Shown piece by piece: positions 24,201 to 32,526 of a stretch of DNA of 64,000 nucleotides. Under the pieces are notes generated by a model. It was not told the DNA's origin. It saw nothing but the letters and a program-made list of their open reading frames with translations, and made no database searches. This stretch comes from Alnus glutinosa (lineage: Eukaryota > Streptophyta > Magnoliopsida > Fagales > Betulaceae). The translations under genes were made by a program, and so were the position numbers. Position 1 is the first letter of the stretch. Each line of letters starts with the position of its first letter. The stretch spans positions 38,133,120-38,197,119 of the forward strand of contig NC_084887.1 of the NCBI RefSeq assembly GCF_958979055.1. Reading direction: 5' to 3'.

Positions 24201-25425
24201 TGTTTGGTCCTACTTGTTCAGTGCTTGAAAATATTATCAAAGGAGGATCTACTTACTCTCAACGTGGGGATGCTAATGCTGCTTATAAAATGATTACATC
24301 CTTCAAATTCATATTCATTTTACATTTGATGATGAAAATCATGGGTACTACCGATTGTCTTTGTCAACATTTACAGCAAAAATCTCAAGACATCTTGAAT
24401 GCTATGAAGCTAGTTTCTAGTACAAAAACACTCCTCCAAAAATTGAGAGATGAAGATTGGGATAATTTGCTTGAGGAAGTAGTATCTTTCTCCAAGAAAT
24501 TTGAAATTGACATTTCAGATTTGAGTGCTCGTTATGTTGAAGGTCGAGGTCGTCATCAACGGGATCACATCACGGTCGAGCATCATTATCATTTTGACAT
24601 ATTCAATGCTACTATAGACTTTCAATTGCAAGAGCTCAACAGTCGATTTGATGAAGGAGCAATAGAACTTTTGACACTTAGTTCATCTTTGAATCCAAAT
24701 GATGCTTATAAATCCTTTAACATTGATGATATTTGTAGTCTTGTGGAGAAGTACTACTCTCTTGATTTTTCTGAGCAAGAGAAAATTCATTTGAGATATC
24801 AGTTGAAGCATTTTGAACTTGATGTGCTTAATCATCCAAAATTAAAAAACTTGTCTTCCACTGCGGAATTATGTCGAGGATTGATAGAGACAGGAAAATC
24901 AGAGATATACTATCTTATTGATAGATTGATTCGTCTTATTTTGACTCTTTCAGTGTCTACGACGACTACTGAACGGACGTTTTCAGCTATGAAGATTGTT
25001 AAAACAAGACTTCGTAACAAAATGGAGGATGAGTTTCTTGCAGATAATTTAGTTGTCTACATTGAAAAGGAAATTTCTGAAAGTTTCAATTCAGATTTGA
25101 TACTTGATGATTTTGTTTCTCTAAGGGCGCGTAGGATGCAATTTTAGACACTTTGTACTTTTGTATTTTGTGTTTTTTATTTTGTATTTTTTTTTTTTTT
25201 TTTTTGTATTAGTGCCTACATGTTAACTGATACATCAATTTGGCATATATTTGTGAAGTTTGATAGCTACATTTTTTGTGATACATATATTATGTTATAA
25301 TTTATATTTTGAATTATTATTACCATACTTTTATGTATTATAATAAAAATCTAGTATATGTATATAAAAAAAAATTATTATTTTAATTCCGCCCCTACTA
25401 AGATAGATTCTTGGCTCCGCCACTG
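21256..25425 (+). mobile_element. hAT-superfamily DNA transposon, 4170 bp, nested in the LINE
   Basis: The ends are inverted repeats, CAGTGGCGGAGACAAAG on the left and CTTGGCTCCGCCACTG on the right, of the CAGtGGCGGAGcCA type common in hAT elements. They are flanked by an exact 8-bp target-site duplication TTTCCAAC (21248-21255 and 25426-25433), the hAT hallmark. The interior has a T-rich leader (about 21880-22450) and one transposase gene on the plus strand. Joining the LINE across one TSD copy restores the zf-RVT reading ...GFCRHGLE-SRDHLFFRCSF, which confirms the boundaries. Confidence 0.96.
22703..25147 (+). pseudogene. hAT transposase (TTF zinc finger, DUF4371 and hAT dimerisation domains)
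   Basis: The frame opens at 22703 with MSKSKTIDAFFKKKDADSNS. It gives a TTF-type zinc finger (RRRFQSSWYKMFPWLEYS...AAYCLPCYLF), meets one TAA at 23120-23122, and continues in the same frame as KPTGRFGANAFTIDGFRNWK. A 649-codon open stretch then runs from the Met at 23198 to 25147. It carries DUF4371/RNase H-like text (IIVDEARDESKREQMA; GQGYDGASNMRGEWKG; YYVHCFAHRLQLALV) and the C-terminal dimerisation motif TTTTERTFSAMKIVKTRLRN. The candidate acidic residues lie in VDEARDE, GYDGAS and TTERTF. Total length is about 814 codons, normal for this clade of ZMYM1-like plant hATs. A 5' UTR intron is plausible (donor CAGGTATGTT at about 22521, acceptor TTTCAG ending at 22676). A single nonsense change is the only obvious lesion. 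Confidence 0.88.
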
Positions 25426-25433
25426 TTTCCAAC

Positions 25434-28400
25434 CCATGTCTACAGAAACCACACTGAGTGTCCCCTTTGTATCCCCAAACCAAAAGCCTATCTCCAGTAG
25501 TAAGGTGGTTTCTCACAGCCAACCATAACAAGAAAGCTTGCTTAGGAATTGCATAAGGGAACCAAATAAGAGACCACCAAATAACCTCCGGTTTTTTTTT
25601 CCGCAAAGCATTCCAGGTATCGAAACTCACATTAATTCTTTTACGAGCCACAGTCCAAACAGGATTATCAGAATCTCCTAAATTAATTTCCGGCAGCCGA
25701 CTTTGAATAGTGACTAACTCTTCAGACCGGGCAGGTTTCCAATGCCATTCTCCATTCTTTAAAACAGAAGCTACCTTGGCATCAATGCTACTCTGAGAGT
25801 CATAAATAACTCTAAAGCCGAAGCCATCAAGGAGAGGACCACAGGAATTTCCTCCAATTCCAAGAGCAGTCTTGAGGGAGTTTTACATTCCAAAAACTTC
25901 TCCCCTTCAAAAGATACATATGAGTTCAAGCAACCCAAATAGATCCAGACTTAGCAAATAAGGACCAAATATGCCTCATCATGGAAGAAATATTCCAAGT
26001 TTCTACGCATTTCAACCCCAGCCCACCTTCAGATTTAGGGAAACAAATATCACCCCATGCAACCTTAGCTTTGACAGAATCACAATCCTTGCCATTCCAC
26101 AAAAACCTATTAAATTTTTGGGAAATATCCTTCAGAACACTCTTAGGCAGAATAAAAATACCAGTCCAATATACTTGTAAGCCATAAAGAACTGAACTAA
26201 TCAACTGCAACCTGCCTGCAAAGGAAAGCTGCCTGGAAGTCCAAAACCCAATCCTGCTTGTGATCTTTTCTATCAACACTCTACAATCCATAGCAGAAAA
26301 CTTGGAAGAAACTAAAGGAACTCCAAGATACCGAACCGGTAGCTTACCTTCCTCCATCAGCAACTCATCCAATAAGATAGTCTTCATTCTAGAGGAAATA
26401 CCAGCACAAAAGAGAGAACTCTTTGAGGGATTAGCTTTCAAGCCAGACAGCTTCTCAAATTCTAGAAGAGCTGCCTTAACAACCTCGATGGAAGAACTAT
26501 TCACCTCAGAAAAAATCAACATATCATCAGCAAAGCATAAATGCGTGAGCTGCAAATTAGAGCACCTGGGGTGAAACTTAAAGCCAGGATCAAAACCAGT
26601 TAGCTCCCCCATGATTCTAGAAAACACCTCCATGGCAATGACAAACAAGTACGGGGAAAGGGGATCCCTTTGCCGCAAACCTTTAGCCCCCTTAAAATAG
26701 CCAACCAAGGTGCCATTTATAGAAATGGAGAAATGAGGGGATGTAATGCACTCTTTAACCCAATTTATGAATCTCAAAGGAAAACCAAAACAAGATAGGC
26801 AATGAATAATAAAATCCCAATTGACTGAATCATACGCCTTCATCAAATCAATCTTCATAGTACATCTAGGCTTCCTATCCTTACGATGATAATTTCTGAC
26901 CAATTACTGGGCCAGCAGCACATTTTCAGCAATGTTCCTGCCAGGGATGAAAGCCGATTGGTTCCTACTAACCATAGAGTCTAAAAAAGGAAGCATTCTA
27001 TTTGAAAGGATTTTTGTAATGCATTTATACACTACATTACAGCAAGCTATTGGCCTAAAATCCCCCATAACATTGACATCCGGCTTCTTAGGCACCAAGG
27101 TTAGAATAGTAGCATTCACCTCTTTTAGAAGCTTACCAGTTGCAAAGAAACTTTGAATTGCTGCCACCACATCTGCCCCCACAACATCCCATGAAGCCTT
27201 GAAAAAATCAGCCGTATAGCCATCCGGTCCAGGAGACTTATTAGTCTTCATGCTGAAAATAGTGGCCTTGATTTCCTCAGCCGAAACATCCCTCTCCAAC
27301 ATAGCAGCCTTTTCTACCGAAACAATTGGAGAAACAGGTTGCCTAACCCGAGACGCATTTTCTTCAAAAAACACCATAGAAGTAGACCCCAAAAGCTTCT
27401 AATAAAAATTCTCCACAATGCTCTTAATCTCACCAATACCTTCCACACAAGTTCCAGTCTCATCACATATGTGAGTGATAGAGTTTTTAGCATGTCTCCC
27501 TTTTACCACCCTATGAAAATAACCTGAGTTCTGATCTCCCAACTTAAGCCATTGATTCCTAGCCTTTTGTTTAAGAAAAGCTTCCTTAGCTCTAGAAATA
27601 GAAACATATGCATGTAAGTATTCCCTCTCCTTATGCAAAGAATCTGCACTGTCATGAGAGTTTAACACATCTCTCTGAGCTATATCCAGGCACTCCCGGG
27701 CATGCATAACTTTACTTCTAATATCCCCATAACAACTAGAATTATTGCTTTTAAGAATGGCTTTAAATGCTTTAAGTTTCATGCAAAGTTTGTACATAGG
27801 AACCCCTCGGTATTCCTGATTCCAACTGGCTTTTAACCAATCCATATACTCCTTATTCTCAAGCCAATACGTAAAAAACTTAAAAGGCTTTGGACCAAAG
27901 CTAACCATAGTGCCAACGGAAATAATTGCAGGAGAATGATCAGAAATTCCACTGGAAGGAAAATCTATACAAGTCCTACCAAATCTGCAAATTCATGCCT
28001 CATTCACCAACACCCTATCCAACTTCGTAGCCACAAAACCAGGCCCCTCACTTTTGTTGTTCCAAGTGTAGTAACAACCACTAAAATTTAACTCCATAAC
28101 TTCAAGGTTATTCAGACAAACCCCAAATTCCAGTTCATAAGAAGTCAAACAATCCGAGCCCCATTTCTCCTCCAAACATCTAACCACATTAAAATCTCCA
28201 CATAAAATCCAAGGGTTAGAATCCACTCTCAATTTCATAAAATGGAGACTTTGCCATAGCCCTCTTCTATCAATAGGGTTATTTGGACCATAAACAAAAG
28301 TTTGATACCAACTAACTTTCTCTTTATTAGAATAGAAAAAACAAGAGATACTTTGGTCACTTTTATCCACCATAGACACACTAAAATCCTCCTTCTTCCA

Positions 28401-28616
28401 GCAAACCCATATGCGGCCCAAGTAATGCTTTTCATAGTTGAAATGGAAATCCCATCCAGGAAGCATCGCAGAGATAATATTCACAGCATGAACTTCTTTT
28501 ACCCTAGTCTCCACCAAACAAACAATACTAATTTTCCTATCCCTAACAATACGCAGAACCTCTTTCTGTTTAGAGGGATGATTCAAACCCCTCACATTCC
28601 AAATTAGCATGTTCAT
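25434..28616 (-). pseudogene. LINE ORF2: endonuclease, reverse transcriptase, start of zf-RVT
   Basis: Starting at the ATG 28616-28614, the first open part (to 27993) is an APE-type endonuclease: MLIWNVRGLNHPSKQKEVLR, LVETRVKE, WILCGDFNVVR and YTWNNKSEG. Reverse transcriptase follows: FRPIACCNVVYKCITKILSNR, NQSAFIPGRNIAENVLLAQ, IDLMKAYDSVNWDFI, GLRQRDPLSPYLFVIAME, and the catalytic FADDM box. PKQAFLLWLAVRNHLTTGDR and CGFCRHGLE open the zf-RVT domain, which the hAT interrupts at 25433. The reading frame is kept throughout but stop codons occur near 27991, 27400, 26902 and 25926. Each lies where relatives have Trp, Gln or Glu, so these are point changes rather than frameshifts. The copy is therefore dead but young enough to read easily. 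Confidence 0.92.
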
Positions 28617-30058
28617 GAATGAGGCGAAAAACCCCGCATCAATCTCTCCTCATCCTCCAGTTTCCCCTTCCCCTTATCACAAGATGGGACAGGGTCCATT
28701 TCTTCTTCTAGCAGCTTTTGGAGAGCCGCATTAGACTTCCTAATCTCACTGTTATCAGATTTCCTGCCATCAACCCGAGCCAACAACTGAAAGGAATTAG
28801 ACCAGTGCTTGCTATTCTCAACAATAGAAACACGATTCTTAGGGGTTTTCTTTGTTCTGCTTACAACATTCCAAGTATCACCTGCAGAAGACCCCGGCTT
28901 ATCAACTCTATCGATGCTAGGCTGAACTTTTTGAACAGGTTCATGAATAACTGGATCTGTTTTGCGGGGAACCGAAACTGCCTTCTCCATTTTGGTGCAT
29001 GTGTGAGTGGCATGTCCAAAAGTAAGACACTTCTTACACTTGATGGGCAGCCATGGATATTCAATTCCAACCATATTAATTTCACCATCAATTCCTACAA
29101 GTTCTATTTCTTTTGGAAAAACAGAGTTGACATCCACTTCCACCAATACCCTAGCAAAACCAAGCCTAAGTTGATCCATAGTCACCGAATCAGCACAAAT
29201 AGGCTTACCTATACCACTGGCAATATGACTCAAGCATGTGGAATTCCAAAATTCCATAGGAACATTATGAAGCTTTATCCAAATAGGAACTGAAGCTAAA
29301 GAAAGTTTGAGTAATTGCATACCTGGCGTCCATCGACGAAGAATGAGAGGCTTGTTAGCTATATGCCATAGCTTTTCCTCCAACACTGCTTTGCTTATAC
29401 TCTCACTTGCAAACCGAAACAAGAAGAGCCCATTTTCCAACAGAAACACCTCCACGCTACCATACGAAGCCCATATGTTTTCCACAGTTCTCTTAACCAC
29501 AAAAAATGGAAGAGGTTTATCTAGGAATTGACCAATCAAAGAGGAGGACCATTTTGAGATCCCTTCCTCAATAGCTTCCTTAGGAGGCTGAACAATAATC
29601 CTCCCATTCTGACGTTTCGGCTCAAAATACTGCAATGATCCCGAATGTTTTTCAGTTTTGAAGAGCTGCCTCCAATCCTGAATGCTTCCTTTTCTTGCAT
29701 CCATCCCCAAACTTTTAGTGTCCTTATGAACAGGAGATGGAGTTCTCTCAACCGCACACCCCTGCATAAGAACAGGGGATCCAAGTGCCACAAGACCATC
29801 ATCCTGTTCAATAGGATTAACAAGTTCGTCCTGAGAATGACAACAATTCATCTCCGTACCATCAGGTCCTTCATCTTCCTCATTGTGGACAATATCCACC
29901 GGCAAATCGTCCAGAATAACCTCACCAGACTCGGGCACTGCAAGTGCTCGAGGTTTTGTCACTTTTTTCACTCCTCTCCTCTTCGCCATGTCCAAAGTTA
30001 CACCAACAGTATCTCCATCACCGTAATGCCAGCACCCTATTCCGTCAAACAACACCAA
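28613..30058 (-). CDS. LINE ORF1 (gag-like, DUF4283 and CCHC zinc knuckle)
   Basis: A 481-codon open frame. A more likely start is the Met of MAKRRGVKKVTKPRALAVPE at 29989, after a leader. The DUF4283 domain is seen around VEVFLLENGLFLFRFASESI, LILRRWTPGMQLLKLSLASV and PIWIKLHNVPMEFWN. A zinc knuckle follows in CKKCLTFGHATHTC (C-x2-C-x4-H-x4-C). The C-terminus is basic and disordered (VVSRTKKTPKNR). In plant L1 elements this protein binds the element RNA. The stop overlaps the ORF2 start as ATGA (28616-28613), which suggests ORF2 is made by termination-reinitiation. ORF1 has no break, unlike ORF2. Confidence 0.88.
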   Translation of the reverse strand: MVLFDGIGCWHYGDGDTVGVTLDMAKRRGVKKVTKPRALAVPESGEVILDDLPVDIVHNEEDEGPDGTEMNCCHSQDELVNPIEQDDGLVALGSPVLMQGCAVERTPSPVHKDTKSLGMDARKGSIQDWRQLFKTEKHSGSLQYFEPKRQNGRIIVQPPKEAIEEGISKWSSSLIGQFLDKPLPFFVVKRTVENIWASYGSVEVFLLENGLFLFRFASESISKAVLEEKLWHIANKPLILRRWTPGMQLLKLSLASVPIWIKLHNVPMEFWNSTCLSHIASGIGKPICADSVTMDQLRLGFARVLVEVDVNSVFPKEIELVGIDGEINMVGIEYPWLPIKCKKCLTFGHATHTCTKMEKAVSVPRKTDPVIHEPVQKVQPSIDRVDKPGSSAGDTWNVVSRTKKTPKNRVSIVENSKHWSNSFQLLARVDGRKSDNSEIRKSNAALQKLLEEEMDPVPSCDKGKGKLEDEERLMRGFSPHS

Positions 30059-30198
30059 GAATCACATCACCACGCGCCCCCACGCGCCAAGATCAAGCAA
30101 GCGAGTAGCAAAACCTAAAAAAGTTCTAACTGCCACAGAGCGTTCTAACTTCTTTTGCCACGTCAGCAAAAGAGCCAAGATCTGATCCCTACTTCATT

Positions 30199-30217
30199 CA
30201 AAATTGTATAATTGTTT
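30199..30217. repeat. LINE target-site duplication, right copy
   Basis: CAAAATTGTATAATTGTTT, identical to 20704-20722. It marks the 5' end of the LINE at 30198. Confidence 0.9.
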
Positions 30218-32092
30218 ATGTGTTGCCTTTCGCTTTTCCTGTACATAGGCATCGGTTTGGCTTGTTAAGGATGAATGGCTCTAAAAAAGAAGAAAGCTAA
30301 GAAAATGGTCATGTGATCATACTGAAATTAATGGTCGCACGTACGTTTTCTCCTCACGTGGAGCGTCCACTAGCTTATACCTTTGGCCACGCGATGTAGG
30401 AGAGACAATTAGCAGTTTGGGCTCAAAAACTATTGTTTTTCCTTGGGAATCACAGTTTTCAGTTATTTTTTGCTATTTTAAGAAATATTTTATTTAATAA
30501 TTTAGAAAGGTTCATATTTTCAGATTTCGCCAGATTTTTGGGAGAATCTTTATTTTTATTTGTAGTTTGATTTTATGTAACAATTAGAATTTTTTCCGTT
30601 TTTGGCAAAAGTTGGTTTATTTCCACTATTTGGCTAAAGACAGCTCTAGAAAAAATAGATTTTTTACTTTTACATTTTATCCCTAACAAGAAAAAAAATA
30701 AAAAATTATGAAGTGAGAAAATACGCATATTGACAGGGGTAAAAAATGGAAAAAAAAAAAAAAACAGTTCATTATGGAGCATGCCATGTATACGCACATT
30801 TCTGACAATGAATTTTTTACTTTCTTGTTTTATCCCTGGCAAGAAAAAAATGAAAATCATTAAAGTGATGAAATATGCGTCGTCTTTCCGAGGATTAAAA
30901 AATGGAAAAAAAAAAAAAATAGTACAGCTCTTAGAAAAAAAAAAAGAAAAAGATTTTTCACTTTTCCATTTCACCCCTGACAAGAAAAAAAATGAAAAAT
31001 GTTGAAGTGAGGAAATACGCATCTTGACGGGGGTAAAAAATAAAAAAAATAAAAAAAATAAAAAAATAAAAAAATAAAAAAAAGGTTCATTTTGAGGCAC
31101 GTCATGTATACACACATTGTTGACAATAAATTTTTCACTTTCCTGTTTTACCCATAGCAAGAAAAAAATGAAAAGCCAAGTGAGAAAATATGCGTTTTGT
31201 TAAGGGAAAAAAATAAAAAAATAAAAATAAAAATTGTACATTTCTGACTTGTACACTGCACAAGGAGGGAGAGAAGTAGGTGGGGATTTCCAAACAGAAA
31301 CTTAGTTTCAACGCTACTTAGAATTTGAATAAAATTATGTTTTCAGTCTCTCTATTTAATTACTTTGGATGGTTAGGTTTTTTTTTTTCTCAATTCTGTT
31401 CCAAACTTTTCTCTCTTCTTGAATTACCTTGTACTACTTTCAGTCAAGTTTATGTCTTACTATTATACGCTAGCTGTCGCTGTCAATTAGTGTCGTCCGC
31501 GGATGAGCTACGACCATCCGTGCATGGTGTTGAATTCTTCACTTATTAGCAAGTTAAGGCCGTAATCTAATTAAGTGTCATGCCGGATTTTATGCTTGCA
31601 ACTTGCAAGCAAGTCATGATTATAGAGTTTGTAAATTATAATCCCACCCAAATTAATCGTAGGCTCTCGAGTCCGCGTTGACAACTTGGGTTGTCGGAGT
31701 GGATATCTGATATATCAGTACTACAGCTAGGTACGCCCACCACAAGATATTTTCATCGGGTTAGCTTGTTGAGTGGGAATGGGATGATTTGAAGATGGGC
31801 CAGTCATGAAGAAACACAATGGCAGAGCGGACCCCGCCTTCTTTCGTAACGTTCGTAAAGTTGAAAATTGCCCCATCCTAATCTCTAACGTCCGATAGTC
31901 CGTCCATATATACTCCACCCTTCTAAATTCCAACTGCGCACTGATGATCAGTTGCAGCTGTAGAAATTTGCAGCGACGAAAATCTATCACTGGGACCCAT
32001 ACCTATTCATTTCACACTAAAGAACCTGAAAAGCCCCACTTTAGGCCAAGACTTTCAATATATTCACACTAAAAAAAGGTTGGCCTTCGCCG
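30218..32092. other. Intergenic DNA upstream of lipase copy A
   Basis: Duplicated non-coding DNA that aligns with 39880-41180 of copy B, interrupted by a copy-A-specific minisatellite at about 30655-31240. From 31680 on it is the distal promoter of the lipase and is well conserved between copies (for example GGGTTAGCTTGTTGAGTGGG at about 31758 and about 40840). Confidence 0.6.
30655..31240. repeat. Minisatellite, about four 150-175-bp units, copy A only
   Basis: Four related units begin near 30661, 30809, 30955 and 31130. Each reads TTTTT(C)ACTTT-C-TTTTA-CCC(T)-GCAAGAAAAAAATGAAAA, then AAGTGA--AAATA(C/T)GC and a G-rich AGGGGTAAAAAA tail. The first and third carry extra A-rich spacers, and the second and fourth follow a GCATGCCATGTATACGCACAT-type block. 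The array interrupts text that is continuous in copy B near 40300. A single related unit (TTTTACCCCTGGCAAGAAAA) lies at about 47306 in the phytocyanin intron. Confidence 0.75.
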
Positions 32093-32141
32093 CGTGGCTA
32101 CAGTAGTGGTTACTGTAGCCACGTGTTCAGACAGCCACGTG
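32093..32141 (+). promoter_or_regulatory. Inverted repeat with two G-boxes in the lipase A promoter
   Basis: A perfect 13-bp inverted repeat, CGTGGCTACAGTA (32093-32105) and TACTGTAGCCACG (32111-32123), lies about 100 bp upstream of the TATA box. CACGTG occurs at 32120-32125 and 32136-32141, with an ACGTGG core following at about 32153. G-boxes bind bZIP and bHLH factors. Copy B has unrelated A-rich sequence at this position (about 41180-41240). Confidence 0.6.
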
Positions 32142-32206
32142 TCATACTGACAACGTGGCAACATGCAGCTGGGAGACGGTACTCTCTGTTATTTTCTCTT
32201 ACTCCA

Positions 32207-32214
32207 ATATAAAG
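32207..32214 (+). promoter_or_regulatory. TATA box of lipase copy A
   Basis: ATATAAAG about 50 bp before the ATG, within a block shared with copy B (AATATAAAGGGAG against ATATAAAGGGAGG). It lies downstream of the in-frame ATG at 32155 and so supports 32260 as the start. Confidence 0.6.
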
Positions 32215-32259
32215 GGAGATCTCAAAGCCTTCACAGAAAACCAACCAAGGCACAACATC

Positions 32260-32467
32260 ATGGCTGTCAGTGGGTTGTTGGGTTTGGCTGCCTGGGGCTT
32301 CTGCGTCCTAGTCCTGGCAGTGCAGCCTCAAGGAGCGTACGGCTTGAGTCGTGGTTCTTTTGGCTTAAGCAAAGAAGTTGTAGCTCCACCGGAGGCTGGT
32401 ATTTGCGCATCTTCGGTGACTGTACATGGTTACAAATGCCAGGAGCTCGAAGTACGTAACTCAAAAC

Positions 32468-32526
<59 letters not shown>

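Larger units (their letters stand above)
20723..30198 (-). mobile_element. L1-type LINE, full length or nearly so, split by a hAT transposon
   Basis: The element lies on the minus strand: poly(A) tail (as T) at 20720-20741 and 5' end near 30198, flanked by an exact 19-bp target-site duplication. Removing the nested hAT leaves about 5.3 kb with a 5' leader, ORF1 and ORF2 (endonuclease, reverse transcriptase, zf-RVT), the layout of plant L1 elements. ORF1 is open. ORF2 carries several in-frame stops, so the copy is no longer autonomous. Copy B of the duplication has no LINE at the matching place (about 39875). It also lacks some 30 bp around the site, so the empty site is not clean. Confidence 0.93.

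Noticed and set aside
30573-31160. 195-codon minus-strand frame upstream of lipase A
   Set aside because: It is the translation of the A/T-rich minisatellite units and repeats with them.
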